64,000 bases of DNA from Campylobacter concisus (GCF_003048875.2 NZ_CP049264.1:1922001-1986000); one strand, 5' to 3'; numbered from the stretch's first letter, positions 35,284-43,808 are shown. Numbers and translations: made by a program. The notes: generated by a model from the sequence alone, not told the origin.

Positions 35284-38160
35284 TTAAGAGTGTAAGACTA
35301 TTTCGTCTTTTATCTCGATGGTAAATGTCGTACCATTATTATGCGTAGCTGAGTACTCTGTATATCCTTCAGAATTTACCCCACCTTTGCTAAAGGCTGA
35401 CATATCTACTTGATCGCCTGCCTCGCCATCTATCCTTAGAGTGCGGTTAGTGCCGTTGCCATTTGTGATATTTAGCACGTCATTTATAGTTAAATTTAGT
35501 GTTACGTTGTTTTCACTGCCACCAAGAGTAAGTTTTTCAAAGCCAGCTACCTTGCTAAAGTCGATATTTCCAGCAATATCTAGCGTATCAGTGCCTGCTC
35601 CACCCTTGATAGTTGTACCACTTCCCATTATTGCATCTTTTCCGATATGAAGTGTATCATCGCCACTACCTAGATCTATGCTACTAGTAGAATGCCAATA
35701 ATCAGGTGTGTCTTGTAGTTCTCCATTTAACTTTACATTATCATTGCCGTCGCCAGTATTTATTGTCGCAGCTTTTAAAACAGCGCCTTTGTCGATATTT
35801 ATAGTATCATCACCTGAGCCTGTTGATATGCTAACCCTTTGTTTAAAGGTATAGCCATCAGTACTGCCTGTAAATGTGCCTCCAAAGCTAGTTTCTCCAC
35901 CTATATTTATAGTATCAGCTCCGTCCCCAGTTTCTAAATTTAAACTAGCAGCACTGTTTTTACCCACGAAATTTATAGTGTTGTTGCCACCGCCCATGTC
36001 TATACCAGCACCTGAACCTTCAGTGCCATTGCCAAAAGTGTTGTTGCCATTAAATGTCAAAGTGTCATTTCCAGCATCAAATCTAAAACCAACTTTATCA
36101 TCCGTTTGGGTATTTGTAAGTGTTACAGCAGCATCTGAAAAGTAGTTTCTACCTTGATCGCCAACGTAATTTCCTATCTCGCCACCATGACTAAATAGTG
36201 CATGATCTATATTGATCTCTTTGCCATGAATACTTGAAGCACCTGTAAAAAGTATCTTATCGCTATCAGTGCCATTTATATTTACATGAGTTGCACTAAG
36301 CCCACCGCTATCACTAGCGCCTGTGTTTATAAATCTTGTCTTGCCATGCACATTTATCACTTGATCATTATTCAAATCAGCCATTTCGCCATTATAAGAA
36401 GAGTTATAAACGCCTATCGATGAGCCTATAAAGGTAGCGTCGTTTATATCAACCTTATCAGCTTCGTTTAACTTATCGCGATGCGTCAAGAAAATGTTTG
36501 TCTTTTCTATAGTGGCATTATCTATATTTATAGTATCTGCGCCTTTGCTAGCATCTATATTTACCCCACTTACGGTTGCGTTTTTGATATTTATCGCATC
36601 ATCGCCACCGCCAAGATAAAAAGAGCTATTATTTGTAGTACCTAAACCAGTGACATCTGCATTTATATTTAGAGTATCTTTGCCTGTGCTATTTTCATAA
36701 AAATCGAGACTTATATGAGCTTTGCCTAATTTCATAGCCTCATTTATATTTACAGTGTCATTACCCTCATACATATTGATACTTGCATGCTCATCGATAT
36801 TATCACTGCCAAATGCAATGCCAGCCTTATCAAAATTTACAATATCATCTCCATCATCGGTGTTGATTTGAGTGCCTTTTACGTTTGCTTTTATAGTTAC
36901 TGTATCATCTCCATCTAGAGTTTTTATACGGTAGTTGTTGCCATCTGTATAACTAAGATCGCTTGTTATCTCTAGATTATCATCATTGTCAATGATGTAG
37001 CCTTCGGCTCTATTTGCGGCTGTTGTTGGTAGTAGGTAGCTACTAGTTGGAGTGACGCTTAGACTTACACCTTCTTTATAAACGCCAAAATTCTCAACAC
37101 CTTGAGTGAGACCGTTTTTTACTGGGCTATTGTTATCATCTACACCATAAATTTCTGCTCTACTGCCTTCATTTTGATTATGATGGTCTAAATTTGCTTG
37201 TCCATAGTCGTCAAGCACCTTTATCCTTACTTGCACTTTTGAGATATCTTCTATATTTACGCCAGTTATCGTGTAGCCTGATAGTGGATGAAATGTCGTA
37301 CCATTGTCAGTCGAGTATTCAACCACGTTTGAATAATCCTCTCCTCTAGTGCCACCGAGGAAATTTAAACCTAGATCTGTAGTCTCACCACTTGGGCTTA
37401 CTGGTGTGCCTGATAGACCTAGTTTATAAACAAGATAGTGTCCGCCCTCGCCGTTTGCTCCTGCGCCGCTCTCTCTTACCTCGCTAGTAGCAGGATCGAT
37501 GCTAGTAGTGATCTCTACTGCACCAGGACGAGGCGTGATGACTGGAGGATTAGCAGGTGAAGGAGTGCCTGGTGTTACGGTGACGCCAGGAGTACTTGGA
37601 GTACTTGGAGTTGGTGGCGTTACTGGGGTACTCGGCGTGACAGGCGTAGTTGGTGAGATAGGAGTTGTCGTATCCGCATCTGTGCCTGCATCGTTATAGC
37701 CGCCTATTGAGTTTTCTGGAGTTTGAAAAGCTCTATTTGCGTCGGTTAAATTTCTATAGTTTTCATTGATATTTGAGTAGTGGCCACCCTCAGCAAAGCT
37801 TGCAGCTCCCAAGCTCACGCCATCTCCAGTAGCATTGCCACCTGCTGGGTTGCCACCAGCTGCAGTCTCTTCAAGGTCTGTGATGTTTGCGCCGTTTAGT
37901 AAGGCTTTTTGGATAGAGGCTATCTCTGGGTTGTCACTAAGTGCATTTGCCTCTTTATCTAGGCTTAGACTTTCGCCGTTTTGCAAGCTGACCTCTTTGC
38001 CGTCGTTTGCTGCGATCACTGCTTTTGCAGAGCCATTAGCCTTTATCGTTTCGCCTTCAAAAATGCTATCGCCCACCTTCAAGACTCTTTCGTTGCCACT
38101 TTTATCAACAGCTACGATTTCACCGCCTAGGATATTTTTGATAACGCCTAACTTTTGCAT
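35284..38160 (-). CDS. protein G: 958-aa retention-module RTX adhesin
   Basis: Residues 1-70 (MQKLGVIKNILGGEIVAVDK) are the retention module and ETAAGG at 98-103 is the LapG-type site. A Thr-Pro linker of about 60 residues (TPSTPVTPPTPSTPSTPGV) leads to a Calx-beta-like domain with GGTRGEDYSNVVEYSTDNGT. RTX-like repeats follow (GDGNDNVKLNG, GSGDDTLHIG), and the secretion domain (FEKLTLGGSENNVTLNLTIN onward) ends TIEIKDEIVLHS. Layout and linker type are closest to protein D. AAAGGGAGG precedes the ATG. It is the first gene of the array on its strand, next to the two-component genes at 38675-41017. Confidence 0.88.
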   Translation of the reverse strand: MQKLGVIKNILGGEIVAVDKSGNERVLKVGDSIFEGETIKANGSAKAVIAANDGKEVSLQNGESLSLDKEANALSDNPEIASIQKALLNGANITDLEETAAGGNPAGGNATGDGVSLGAASFAEGGHYSNINENYRNLTDANRAFQTPENSIGGYNDAGTDADTTTPISPTTPVTPSTPVTPPTPSTPSTPGVTVTPGTPSPANPPVITPRPGAVEITTSIDPATSEVRESGAGANGEGGHYLVYKLGLSGTPVSPSGETTDLGLNFLGGTRGEDYSNVVEYSTDNGTTFHPLSGYTITGVNIEDISKVQVRIKVLDDYGQANLDHHNQNEGSRAEIYGVDDNNSPVKNGLTQGVENFGVYKEGVSLSVTPTSSYLLPTTAANRAEGYIIDNDDNLEITSDLSYTDGNNYRIKTLDGDDTVTIKANVKGTQINTDDGDDIVNFDKAGIAFGSDNIDEHASINMYEGNDTVNINEAMKLGKAHISLDFYENSTGKDTLNINADVTGLGTTNNSSFYLGGGDDAINIKNATVSGVNIDASKGADTINIDNATIEKTNIFLTHRDKLNEADKVDINDATFIGSSIGVYNSSYNGEMADLNNDQVINVHGKTRFINTGASDSGGLSATHVNINGTDSDKILFTGASSIHGKEINIDHALFSHGGEIGNYVGDQGRNYFSDAAVTLTNTQTDDKVGFRFDAGNDTLTFNGNNTFGNGTEGSGAGIDMGGGNNTINFVGKNSAASLNLETGDGADTINIGGETSFGGTFTGSTDGYTFKQRVSISTGSGDDTINIDKGAVLKAATINTGDGNDNVKLNGELQDTPDYWHSTSSIDLGSGDDTLHIGKDAIMGSGTTIKGGAGTDTLDIAGNIDFSKVAGFEKLTLGGSENNVTLNLTINDVLNITNGNGTNRTLRIDGEAGDQVDMSAFSKGGVNSEGYTEYSATHNNGTTFTIEIKDEIVLHS

Positions 38161-38199
38161 CTTAGTGCCTCCCTTTGGATTTTATTGATCTATATCAAG

Positions 38200-38245
38200 A
38201 TTTTAGCCAAGAAAAAAATTTAGTTATATTGTACTTTGGTACAAT
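38200..38245 (-). promoter_or_regulatory. promoter and palindromic operator of gene G
   Basis: ATTGTACTTTGGTACAAT at 38228-38245. GCTAAAAT (hexamer TAAAAT) is exactly 20 bp downstream at 38200-38207, 40 bases from the ATG. Confidence 0.8.
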
Positions 38246-38431
38246 ACCCTTAAGAAAAGCCTAAGTTTAGGGGTTAATAATGTGTAAATTTTTTATAAAT
38301 GTGTGAAAATTTTTACATTTATCTATTATAAATTTTAAAATTTTAAGTTTTTGTTCATCAAAATGGCATAGTAGTTGATAAAATAACCCAAAAATGTCAC
38401 AAAATTTTTTTCATTTTAAACGCATAAATTC

Positions 38432-38614
38432 TTAATCAAAAAAGCCTTTATCTAGCCTTGTTATCACTAAATTTAGCTCTTTTATATCAAAATGTTTTTT
38501 ATTTATAACTATCATAAATTTATACCCACTTGTGACATAAATTCTCTTAAGTTTATCTATCAAATTTTGCAAATTTTCATCTCTTTTTCTATAAATTTTA
38601 GCTAGTAGTGACAT
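38432..38614 (-). CDS. possible 60-aa protein (doubtful)
   Basis: A 60-codon ORF (MSLLAKIYRKRDENLQNLID onward) lies in the 514-bp gap between gene G and the response regulator gene. It is rich in Lys, Ile, Leu and Asp and has no signal or membrane segment. There is no convincing ribosome site before its ATG and I recognise no family. It may be a remnant or a chance ORF. The rest of the gap is AT-rich and holds only the gene G operator. Confidence 0.25.
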   Translation of the reverse strand: MSLLAKIYRKRDENLQNLIDKLKRIYVTSGYKFMIVINKKHFDIKELNLVITRLDKGFFD

Positions 38615-38674
38615 AAATTTATCACTACTTTTAAGATATTATTAGATAAAAATATTAATTTTGATATTTTGAAT

Positions 38675-39364
38675 TTATGCTTTTTCGCTCTTGGCGACTA
38701 AGATATACCCACTCTCGCTGATGTTTTTAAATTTAACGCCAAGCTCGCGTTTTAGGCGCAAAACGACATTTTGTATGGCGGCCTTACTCACCTCGGTGCT
38801 CTCATAGACAAATTCCTCTATCATCTCGTAGGTCACAAGCTTGTTTAGGTTGTAGGCAAATAGCCAAAATATCTTATTTTGCAAGAAGCTAAGGTATAGC
38901 TCGCTACCGTTTTTATAAATTTTCTCTCTTTTTAAATTTATACTTACCTCATCACTTAGGCGCACTAGCTTCTCATCTCGCTCAAAGCTTAGGCTTATCA
39001 GCATCGATCTAAGATCCTTTATATCGATAGGCTTTTTCAAAAATAAGGTCGCCCCCTGCTCATAGCTCTTGATCAAATTTTCATCGCTATCATACGAGGT
39101 AAAGACGATAAATTTCTGATGAGGTTTTAGCTTTTTTATCTCGTTCATCATCTCAAAGCCATTTAACACTGGCATGTGAATGTCGCTCATCACGATGTCA
39201 AAGCCCTGTTTTTTAAATTTCTCCAGCCCATCTTGCCCATCTTTTGCGCCTACGACTTGACCACAGTATGGCTTAAGCCCAGTGATGATGAGCTCTCTTG
39301 CCATCTCGTCATCTTCAGCTACTAAGATAGATACTTTTTTTAAAATTTCTAACGCCTCTTGCAT
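38675..39364 (-). CDS. two-component response regulator, OmpR/PhoB type
   Basis: This 229-residue protein has a receiver domain with acidic residues Asp18 and Asp19, phospho-acceptor Asp61 (MSDIHMPVLNG), Ser90 and Lys111 (LKKPID). The C-terminal 100 residues look like a winged-helix DNA-binding domain (VTYEMIEEFVYES, AAIQNVVLRLKRELG). It lies 3 bases after the histidine kinase gene and will be co-translated with it. AAAGGG precedes the ATG. OmpR-type regulators usually bind direct repeats, so it is not the obvious ligand of the palindrome in the neighbouring array, although location makes a link possible. Confidence 0.9.
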   Translation of the reverse strand: MQEALEILKKVSILVAEDDEMARELIITGLKPYCGQVVGAKDGQDGLEKFKKQGFDIVMSDIHMPVLNGFEMMNEIKKLKPHQKFIVFTSYDSDENLIKSYEQGATLFLKKPIDIKDLRSMLISLSFERDEKLVRLSDEVSINLKREKIYKNGSELYLSFLQNKIFWLFAYNLNKLVTYEMIEEFVYESTEVSKAAIQNVVLRLKRELGVKFKNISESGYILVAKSEKA

Positions 39365-39367
39365 CTT

Positions 39368-41017
39368 TTAACCCTTTAAATTCTTATCAAAGCTTAGCTC
39401 AAAAATAGTTGGCTTTAGGTTGTGCGCAAGCGTGATGTCGCCATTTAGCTTATCACGTGCTAGCTTTTTAGCAAAGTAAAGTCCTATGCCATTTCCTTGC
39501 TTTTTAGTCGTGTTTAGCCAGGTAAAAATTTTCTTACTCATCTCGTAGCTCACGCCGCCGCCACTATCATAAACGCCGATGTAGCACTTATCTTCAAAGC
39601 TTCTAAATTTTAGCTCTATGACGCGTTTTAGCGGCTCATCTTTGTAGCTCTCAACTAGTGAGTCCTTTGCGTTGTGGATTAGGATTAGCAAAATTTGCTG
39701 GATGATGTTTTCTATCTGACAGACCTTCATCTCTTCAAATCCGCTAAATTTCACGCTTACATTTGCACGGCTAAGCTCTGTGTGCATAAGTGTTATTAAA
39801 TTTCTAACGCTTGTTTGGATATCAAATTCGCTCACATTTTCAGCGCTTTTGTAAAAATTTCTAAAAATTTCGATTGTTTTTGAAAGTAGTTCGATCGAGC
39901 TTTGCCCTTTTCCTAGTAAATTTACAAGCTCCTCATCGCTTAGCTTGCCCTCTTTTTTTAGCATTATCGCCGAGCTTAGCATCAGTTTTAGCGAATTTAC
40001 TGGCTGGATAAACTGATGACTTATGCCACTTATGAGCTCTCCAGCCTCGCTCATCTTGGCTCTGTGCGCCAGCAAGGTCTCGTACTCGTCTTGCACCTTT
40101 TTTATCTTGTTATACATGAAGTTGTGCAGGCTGTTTGCCAAAAATGCAAGTGCGACGAAGGCAAAGAGTAAATTTAGGGCGTTTTTTAGCGCCTCTCTTG
40201 TCATGGCTAAAATTTCTTCTTCGTTGTTTGTGCCAGCTCCGATAAACCAGTTCATCGTCGGTATCTCGGCTACTTGGATCAAATTTTGCCCTATCTTTAG
40301 GCTAGTGATGTCCTCATCTTTTAAAAATAGCTCCTTAAATTTCTCCTCGATCTCTCTTTTAAGCGTCGCATCAGCCATCGATGTGAGGATCTCGCCGCTG
40401 TGAGTTACCAAAAATGAGTAAGAATTTGGCGCAAGACTAAAGTTTTTGATACTATCAAAGATAGTGCCTATTCGCACGACGCCGCAAAGTGCCGCCTCAA
40501 ATTTATTATCCTTTTCAACTGGCACGCATAAATTTAAAGTAGAGTCCTTTAAAATTTTGTGATTTTGCATGAAATTTACGCTTGGGGCATTTGTATTTTT
40601 TGTCTCGACATACCAGATAAGCCCCGCTCGCTCGCGCTTTGACATCACCTCTTCTGAGATCTTTTGCCCATCTACAAAGATCTCGCCATCCTCTCTTAAA
40701 AGCTGCATGAGATCAAATTCTTTCGCATTTTCTTTAAAGAGCTTTATGAAATTTGCCACCCTAGTATCGTCATCTATGATGCCAGAGTTTTGGATAAATT
40801 TTGACGCACGGATGAGTGAGTTTAAGCGCTCATCAAGCCAAATTTGAAAGTTGCTAACGATGTTTTTGCTAACTGCGATGTTGTTTTTATCAGATAGCTC
40901 GATGATCTTTTCTTTTGCTTTGTTGTAGCTATTTAGCCCAAGAAGCACGACAAAGAGGCTTGCTAGCAAGATGATCGCATAAATTTTAATATTTTGTGAT
41001 TTTAAATTAATACCCAT
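39368..41017 (-). CDS. sensor histidine kinase with periplasmic sensing domain
   Basis: This 549-residue kinase has membrane segments at about 11-29 and 281-300 enclosing a 250-residue periplasmic domain, probably of the Cache type (GEIFVDGQKI, GVVRIGTIFDSI, THSGEILTS). The dimerisation/phosphorylation segment contains His334 (GISHQFIQPVNSL). The ATPase domain has the N box Asn449 (IHNAKDSL), Asp484 (VYDSGGGVS) and GNGIGLYFAKKL at 508-519. It precedes its cognate regulator by 3 bases. The ATG lacks a close ribosome site, AGGA being 13 bases upstream, so initiation may be weak. The signal sensed is unknown. Confidence 0.9.
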   Translation of the reverse strand: MGINLKSQNIKIYAIILLASLFVVLLGLNSYNKAKEKIIELSDKNNIAVSKNIVSNFQIWLDERLNSLIRASKFIQNSGIIDDDTRVANFIKLFKENAKEFDLMQLLREDGEIFVDGQKISEEVMSKRERAGLIWYVETKNTNAPSVNFMQNHKILKDSTLNLCVPVEKDNKFEAALCGVVRIGTIFDSIKNFSLAPNSYSFLVTHSGEILTSMADATLKREIEEKFKELFLKDEDITSLKIGQNLIQVAEIPTMNWFIGAGTNNEEEILAMTREALKNALNLLFAFVALAFLANSLHNFMYNKIKKVQDEYETLLAHRAKMSEAGELISGISHQFIQPVNSLKLMLSSAIMLKKEGKLSDEELVNLLGKGQSSIELLSKTIEIFRNFYKSAENVSEFDIQTSVRNLITLMHTELSRANVSVKFSGFEEMKVCQIENIIQQILLILIHNAKDSLVESYKDEPLKRVIELKFRSFEDKCYIGVYDSGGGVSYEMSKKIFTWLNTTKKQGNGIGLYFAKKLARDKLNGDITLAHNLKPTIFELSFDKNLKG

Positions 41018-41034
41018 GCGCGCAGTATATCCTA

Positions 41035-41059
41035 AGTTAGCCCAAAAATAGGGCTAACT
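41035..41059. terminator. terminator after dsbI
   Basis: Perfect 9-bp stem AGTTAGCCC / GGGCTAACT with a 7-base loop, 6 bases past the dsbI stop and just before the kinase start. Confidence 0.8.
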
Positions 41060-41064
41060 AAAAT

Positions 41065-41685
41065 TTATTTTTTAAAAGATAAGAGCTTTGAAACAAGCAT
41101 AAGTGCAAGCACGATAAAGCAAATGCCAAAGCCAAGCAGCGTGCAATCCGCCATCGACATAAATTTAGAAGACGGCACAAGATACCAGCCATCTGCGTAA
41201 AGATCTACTATGCTCTTTTGCAGATCGCTTAGCACCACGCCATCAGGCACCATAGGGCTGTCATAGCCGCAGTCGCCTGTCGGCATAAACCAGTCTGGCG
41301 CCCACTTCTCAAGTGGCAAACCAAATGGATAGTGCGGCTCAGTCGAGCAGCCCTGCACGCCAAATGGATCATCGCCATGCACCGCGTCGTGGATTTTGGC
41401 TAGCTTTACGCTATACATTATGCCCTGCACCGCTCCCCAAAAGGCAAAGACGTAGCCAACAAGGGCAAAGAGTAAATTTTTAGGATTTATGATAGCGATC
41501 ACGCCGCCAAGTGCCATACACAAAAAGGCAAAACGTATATAGACGCACTGCTCGCAAGGAGGCATATAGGCGTAGTTTTGAAAGAGCGAATGCGCAATGA
41601 CAACAAGCGCAACGCTTACAAAGACTAAGATCGCCCAAGAGATGCGTGAGTCTTGAAATTTAGCCATTTTTTTAAAAAAGCTCAT
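41065..41685 (-). CDS. dsbI: DsbI/DsbB-family inner-membrane thiol oxidase
   Basis: This 206-residue membrane protein has four or five hydrophobic helices. The first periplasmic loop carries Cys44 and Cys47 (YMPPCEQCVYIR) and the second carries Cys113 and Cys139, the two redox pairs of the DsbB superfamily. YMPPCEQCVYIR is typical of the DsbI branch. It would pass electrons from a periplasmic DsbA-type oxidase to quinone. It follows the DsbA-like gene by 8 bases. In uropathogenic E. coli the DsbL-DsbI pair is dedicated to AssT, and C. jejuni keeps a DsbA/DsbB pair next to astA; here assT lies 37 kb away. Confidence 0.88.
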   Translation of the reverse strand: MSFFKKMAKFQDSRISWAILVFVSVALVVIAHSLFQNYAYMPPCEQCVYIRFAFLCMALGGVIAIINPKNLLFALVGYVFAFWGAVQGIMYSVKLAKIHDAVHGDDPFGVQGCSTEPHYPFGLPLEKWAPDWFMPTGDCGYDSPMVPDGVVLSDLQKSIVDLYADGWYLVPSSKFMSMADCTLLGFGICFIVLALMLVSKLLSFKK

Positions 41686-41693
41686 GTGGCGCC

Positions 41694-42350
41694 TTATTTT
41701 TTAAGAAGCTCTTCGATGAGTGCTGCCATGCCGTCAAGCGAGCTGATTGATTTTGTCATGATGAGATATTTGCCATTTACGACAAATGCTGGCACGCCTT
41801 GAATTTTAGCCACGTCATAGCTCTCATCCCACTTTTTAAGTAGCTCAGTCACTTTTGGATTAGCTAGCTCTTTTTCGTAGTCTGCTTTGCTAACGCCAGC
41901 TGCATCAAGTCCGGTCTTTAAAAAGCCCTCAGCATCTTTGCCATCGCCCCAGCGCTCTTTTTTGTCGTGATAAGCTTTGTAGTAGGCAAATTTAGCCTTT
42001 TTAAATAGCGAATTTTCATCAAACAAGCTCACTCCCTTTGCCTCGTCCATAGTGATAAGCACGGCAAAGACCTTGCTCGCAACCTCGCCGTAATCGCCCT
42101 TTGTCTTTAGGTGAAATGGCTCGTATTTTAGTCCAGGGATTTTCTCAACTACCTTTGGAGTGACGCTCTTGTCGTATTTGTAGCAAAATGGGCAAGCGTA
42201 GCTAAAAATTTTAACTAGCGTATTTTGTCCCGCGCTTAGCGGCTTTTCGAGCTTGACGTAGTCCTCGCCCTCAATAAATGCACTTGCACTAATCGCTCCA
42301 GCTACCGCAACGGCAAAGATAGCCTTACTAAATTTAGATAGAAAACTCAT
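41694..42350 (-). CDS. dsbA: periplasmic thiol:disulfide oxidase, DsbA/DsbL family
   Basis: This 218-residue protein has a signal peptide over residues 1-24. The active site is Cys53-Pro-Phe-Cys56 (FSYACPFCYKYD), and IQGVPAFVVNGKYL supplies the cis-proline loop. The thioredoxin fold and helical insertion are of normal length. It oxidises cysteine pairs of exported proteins and is re-oxidised by the DsbI encoded 8 bases downstream. Likely substrates in this window are the sulfotransferase (Cys431/Cys436) and the tannase-type esterase with its CS/HC cysteine pair. AAAGGAG precedes the ATG. Confidence 0.9.
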   Translation of the reverse strand: MSFLSKFSKAIFAVAVAGAISASAFIEGEDYVKLEKPLSAGQNTLVKIFSYACPFCYKYDKSVTPKVVEKIPGLKYEPFHLKTKGDYGEVASKVFAVLITMDEAKGVSLFDENSLFKKAKFAYYKAYHDKKERWGDGKDAEGFLKTGLDAAGVSKADYEKELANPKVTELLKKWDESYDVAKIQGVPAFVVNGKYLIMTKSISSLDGMAALIEELLKK

Positions 42351-42484
42351 GATGATCTCCTTTAGATGATTTACTTTGAGTTATTCTACAACCAAGCTCA
42401 ACCGCACTTTTAACGCTAGAATAAATTTTGGCTGAAATTTGTCTATTTTAAATTTATGATGATGGATTTGGTTTTTTGTTAAAT

Positions 42485-42754
42485 TTATTGAAAAAGCTCG
42501 CTGTGGCTTCCTACTTCAACGCATGTAAGAAGTAAAATTTCGTTTTGTTTTTTATATATCAAGAGCAAGTCTGGCTTAACATGACACTCTCTAAAGCCTT
42601 TATAGCTTCCAATAAGAGCGTGATCTTTATACTTTGATGCTAATTCCTCGTTATTTGCTAACTGCCAGATGATATCTTTAGTTAATTTTTTTTCGCTTTC
42701 ATTTAGCTTTTTAAAAGCTTTCTTAAAACTCTTTGAATACTCTATCTCAAGCAT
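42485..42754 (-). CDS. type II toxin, YafQ/RelE superfamily
   Basis: The ATG at 42754 (MLEIEYSKSFKKAFKKLNES) gives 89 residues; an earlier in-frame TTG is less likely. The pattern HALIGSYKGFRECHVKPDLLLIY and the C-terminal EVGSHSELF are typical of YafQ-type mRNA interferases, with conserved His, Asp and Phe residues. Such toxins cleave mRNA on the ribosome. It overlaps the antitoxin gene by 8 bases (ATGCTTGA). The whole pair is AT-rich and isolated, as mobile addiction modules often are. Confidence 0.85.
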   Translation of the reverse strand: MLEIEYSKSFKKAFKKLNESEKKLTKDIIWQLANNEELASKYKDHALIGSYKGFRECHVKPDLLLIYKKQNEILLLTCVEVGSHSELFQ

Positions 42755-42944
42755 CAAGGCTCTTTTCAAATTCTTCAAATGTTTTAAATCTCTCTACTTC
42801 GCCATTTTCGATCTCTTTGATAGCTTTGTCAAGCCTTGAGACCTTATCTCTTTGCTCAAATTCTACATTTGCCTGCCTAGCCATCTCTTTTATAAGCTCG
42901 ATAAATCCATAGTCAGCATTTTTAAAATCAATCGTTGTAGTCAT
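42747..42944 (-). CDS. antitoxin partner of the YafQ-type toxin
   Basis: This 65-residue acidic protein (MTTTIDFKNADYGFIELIKE onward) ends VERFKTFEEFEKSLDA, a tail common in antitoxins of RelE/YafQ-type toxins. It precedes the toxin and overlaps it by 8 bases, the usual antitoxin-first order. The N-terminal half would form the DNA-binding dimer that represses the pair. Family membership (DinJ/RelB-like) is inferred mostly from context and size. Confidence 0.75.
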   Translation of the reverse strand: MTTTIDFKNADYGFIELIKEMARQANVEFEQRDKVSRLDKAIKEIENGEVERFKTFEEFEKSLDA

Positions 42945-43043
42945 CTTATGCCTTTAAATTTTCATCTTATTATAACTTCAAATTTATAAAAATAATATAC
43001 GTTATCAATAAAAATTATTATTTACATATTTTAATTATTTGGT

Positions 43044-43049
43044 TATAAT
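43044..43049 (+). promoter_or_regulatory. -10 element of the desulforubrerythrin gene
   Basis: TATAAT, 31 bases before the ATG. Just upstream, around 42988-43022, is an AT-rich dyad-like stretch (AATAATATACGTTATCAATA and beyond) that could be a Fur/PerR-type site; this is only a suggestion. Confidence 0.6.
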
Positions 43050-43080
43050 CCGCTCAAATTTTATCAAAATAGGAGTCAAA

Positions 43081-43725
43081 ATGAGACAGTACGAAACATA
43101 CAAATGCGAGAAATGCGGCAACGAGATCGAAGTTCAAAAAGTTGGCGGCGGCACATTAACCTGTTGTGGCGAAGAGATGAAATGCATCACTGAAAATTTA
43201 ACAGCGGTAAATTTGATGAAGGCATTTGCTGGCGAGTCACAAGCTAGAAACAAGTATGAGCTTTACGGCGACCTAGCTAAAGAAGCAGGCTATCACGCGA
43301 TAGCTAGACACTTTTACGAGGCAGCTGAAAATGAGAAATGGCACGCAATGGCTGAATTTAAGAAATATCACGAGATGATGAACGATCCGATCGATAAGAT
43401 GGATAAAAATTTACTTGACGCTGCAGCTGGCGAAAACTACGAGCATACGACGATGTATCCAGACTTTGCAAAGATCGCAAAAGAAGAAGAGCTAAGAGAT
43501 GTTGAAAGGCTATTTAACGCGATTGGCAAGGTTGAAGTTGAGCATGAAAGAGAGTATTTAGAGCTTAAAAAGATGCTTGATGAAGAGGGCTTTTTTGAGA
43601 GCGATGAAGAGGATATCTGGGTTTGCGAGGTGTGCGGACACGTTCATAGAGGTAAAAAAGCTCCAGGCGCTTGCCCACTTTGCAAAGCTCCAAAAGAGTA
43701 TTTTAAACGCGAATTCTTAGGCTAA
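43081..43725 (+). CDS. rrc: desulforubrerythrin, peroxide-reducing diiron protein
   Basis: The ATG at 43081 has AGGAG upstream; an in-frame ATA/ATT-type extension 42 bases earlier overlaps the promoter. The 214-residue product has three domains. An N-terminal desulforedoxin-like iron centre uses Cys9, Cys12, Cys28 and Cys29. A four-helix rubrerythrin domain carries the diiron ligand motifs (GESQARNKYE, ENEKWHA, VEHEREYL). A C-terminal rubredoxin uses Cys182, Cys185, Cys198 and Cys201. This three-domain layout is that of C. jejuni Rrc/desulforubrerythrin, which reduces hydrogen peroxide in the cytoplasm. It stands alone between its own promoter and terminator. Confidence 0.93.
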   Translation: MRQYETYKCEKCGNEIEVQKVGGGTLTCCGEEMKCITENLTAVNLMKAFAGESQARNKYELYGDLAKEAGYHAIARHFYEAAENEKWHAMAEFKKYHEMMNDPIDKMDKNLLDAAAGENYEHTTMYPDFAKIAKEEELRDVERLFNAIGKVEVEHEREYLELKKMLDEEGFFESDEEDIWVCEVCGHVHRGKKAPGACPLCKAPKEYFKREFLG

Positions 43726-43734
43726 AAAGCCAAA

Positions 43735-43768
43735 AAATTTAGCCAAGGCGCTTGTCTTGGCTAAATTT
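43735..43768. terminator. terminator of the desulforubrerythrin gene
   Basis: Perfect 13-bp stem AAATTTAGCCAAG / CTTGGCTAAATTT with an 8-base loop. Confidence 0.88.
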
Positions 43769-43802
43769 AATAAATTTAAATCTCTTTAAAATAAAAAAGT
43801 TA

Positions 43803-43808
43803 TATAAT
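43803..43808 (+). promoter_or_regulatory. -10 element of the small periplasmic protein gene
   Basis: TATAAT within GTTATATAATCTCC, 28 bases before the ATG at 43837. Confidence 0.6.
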
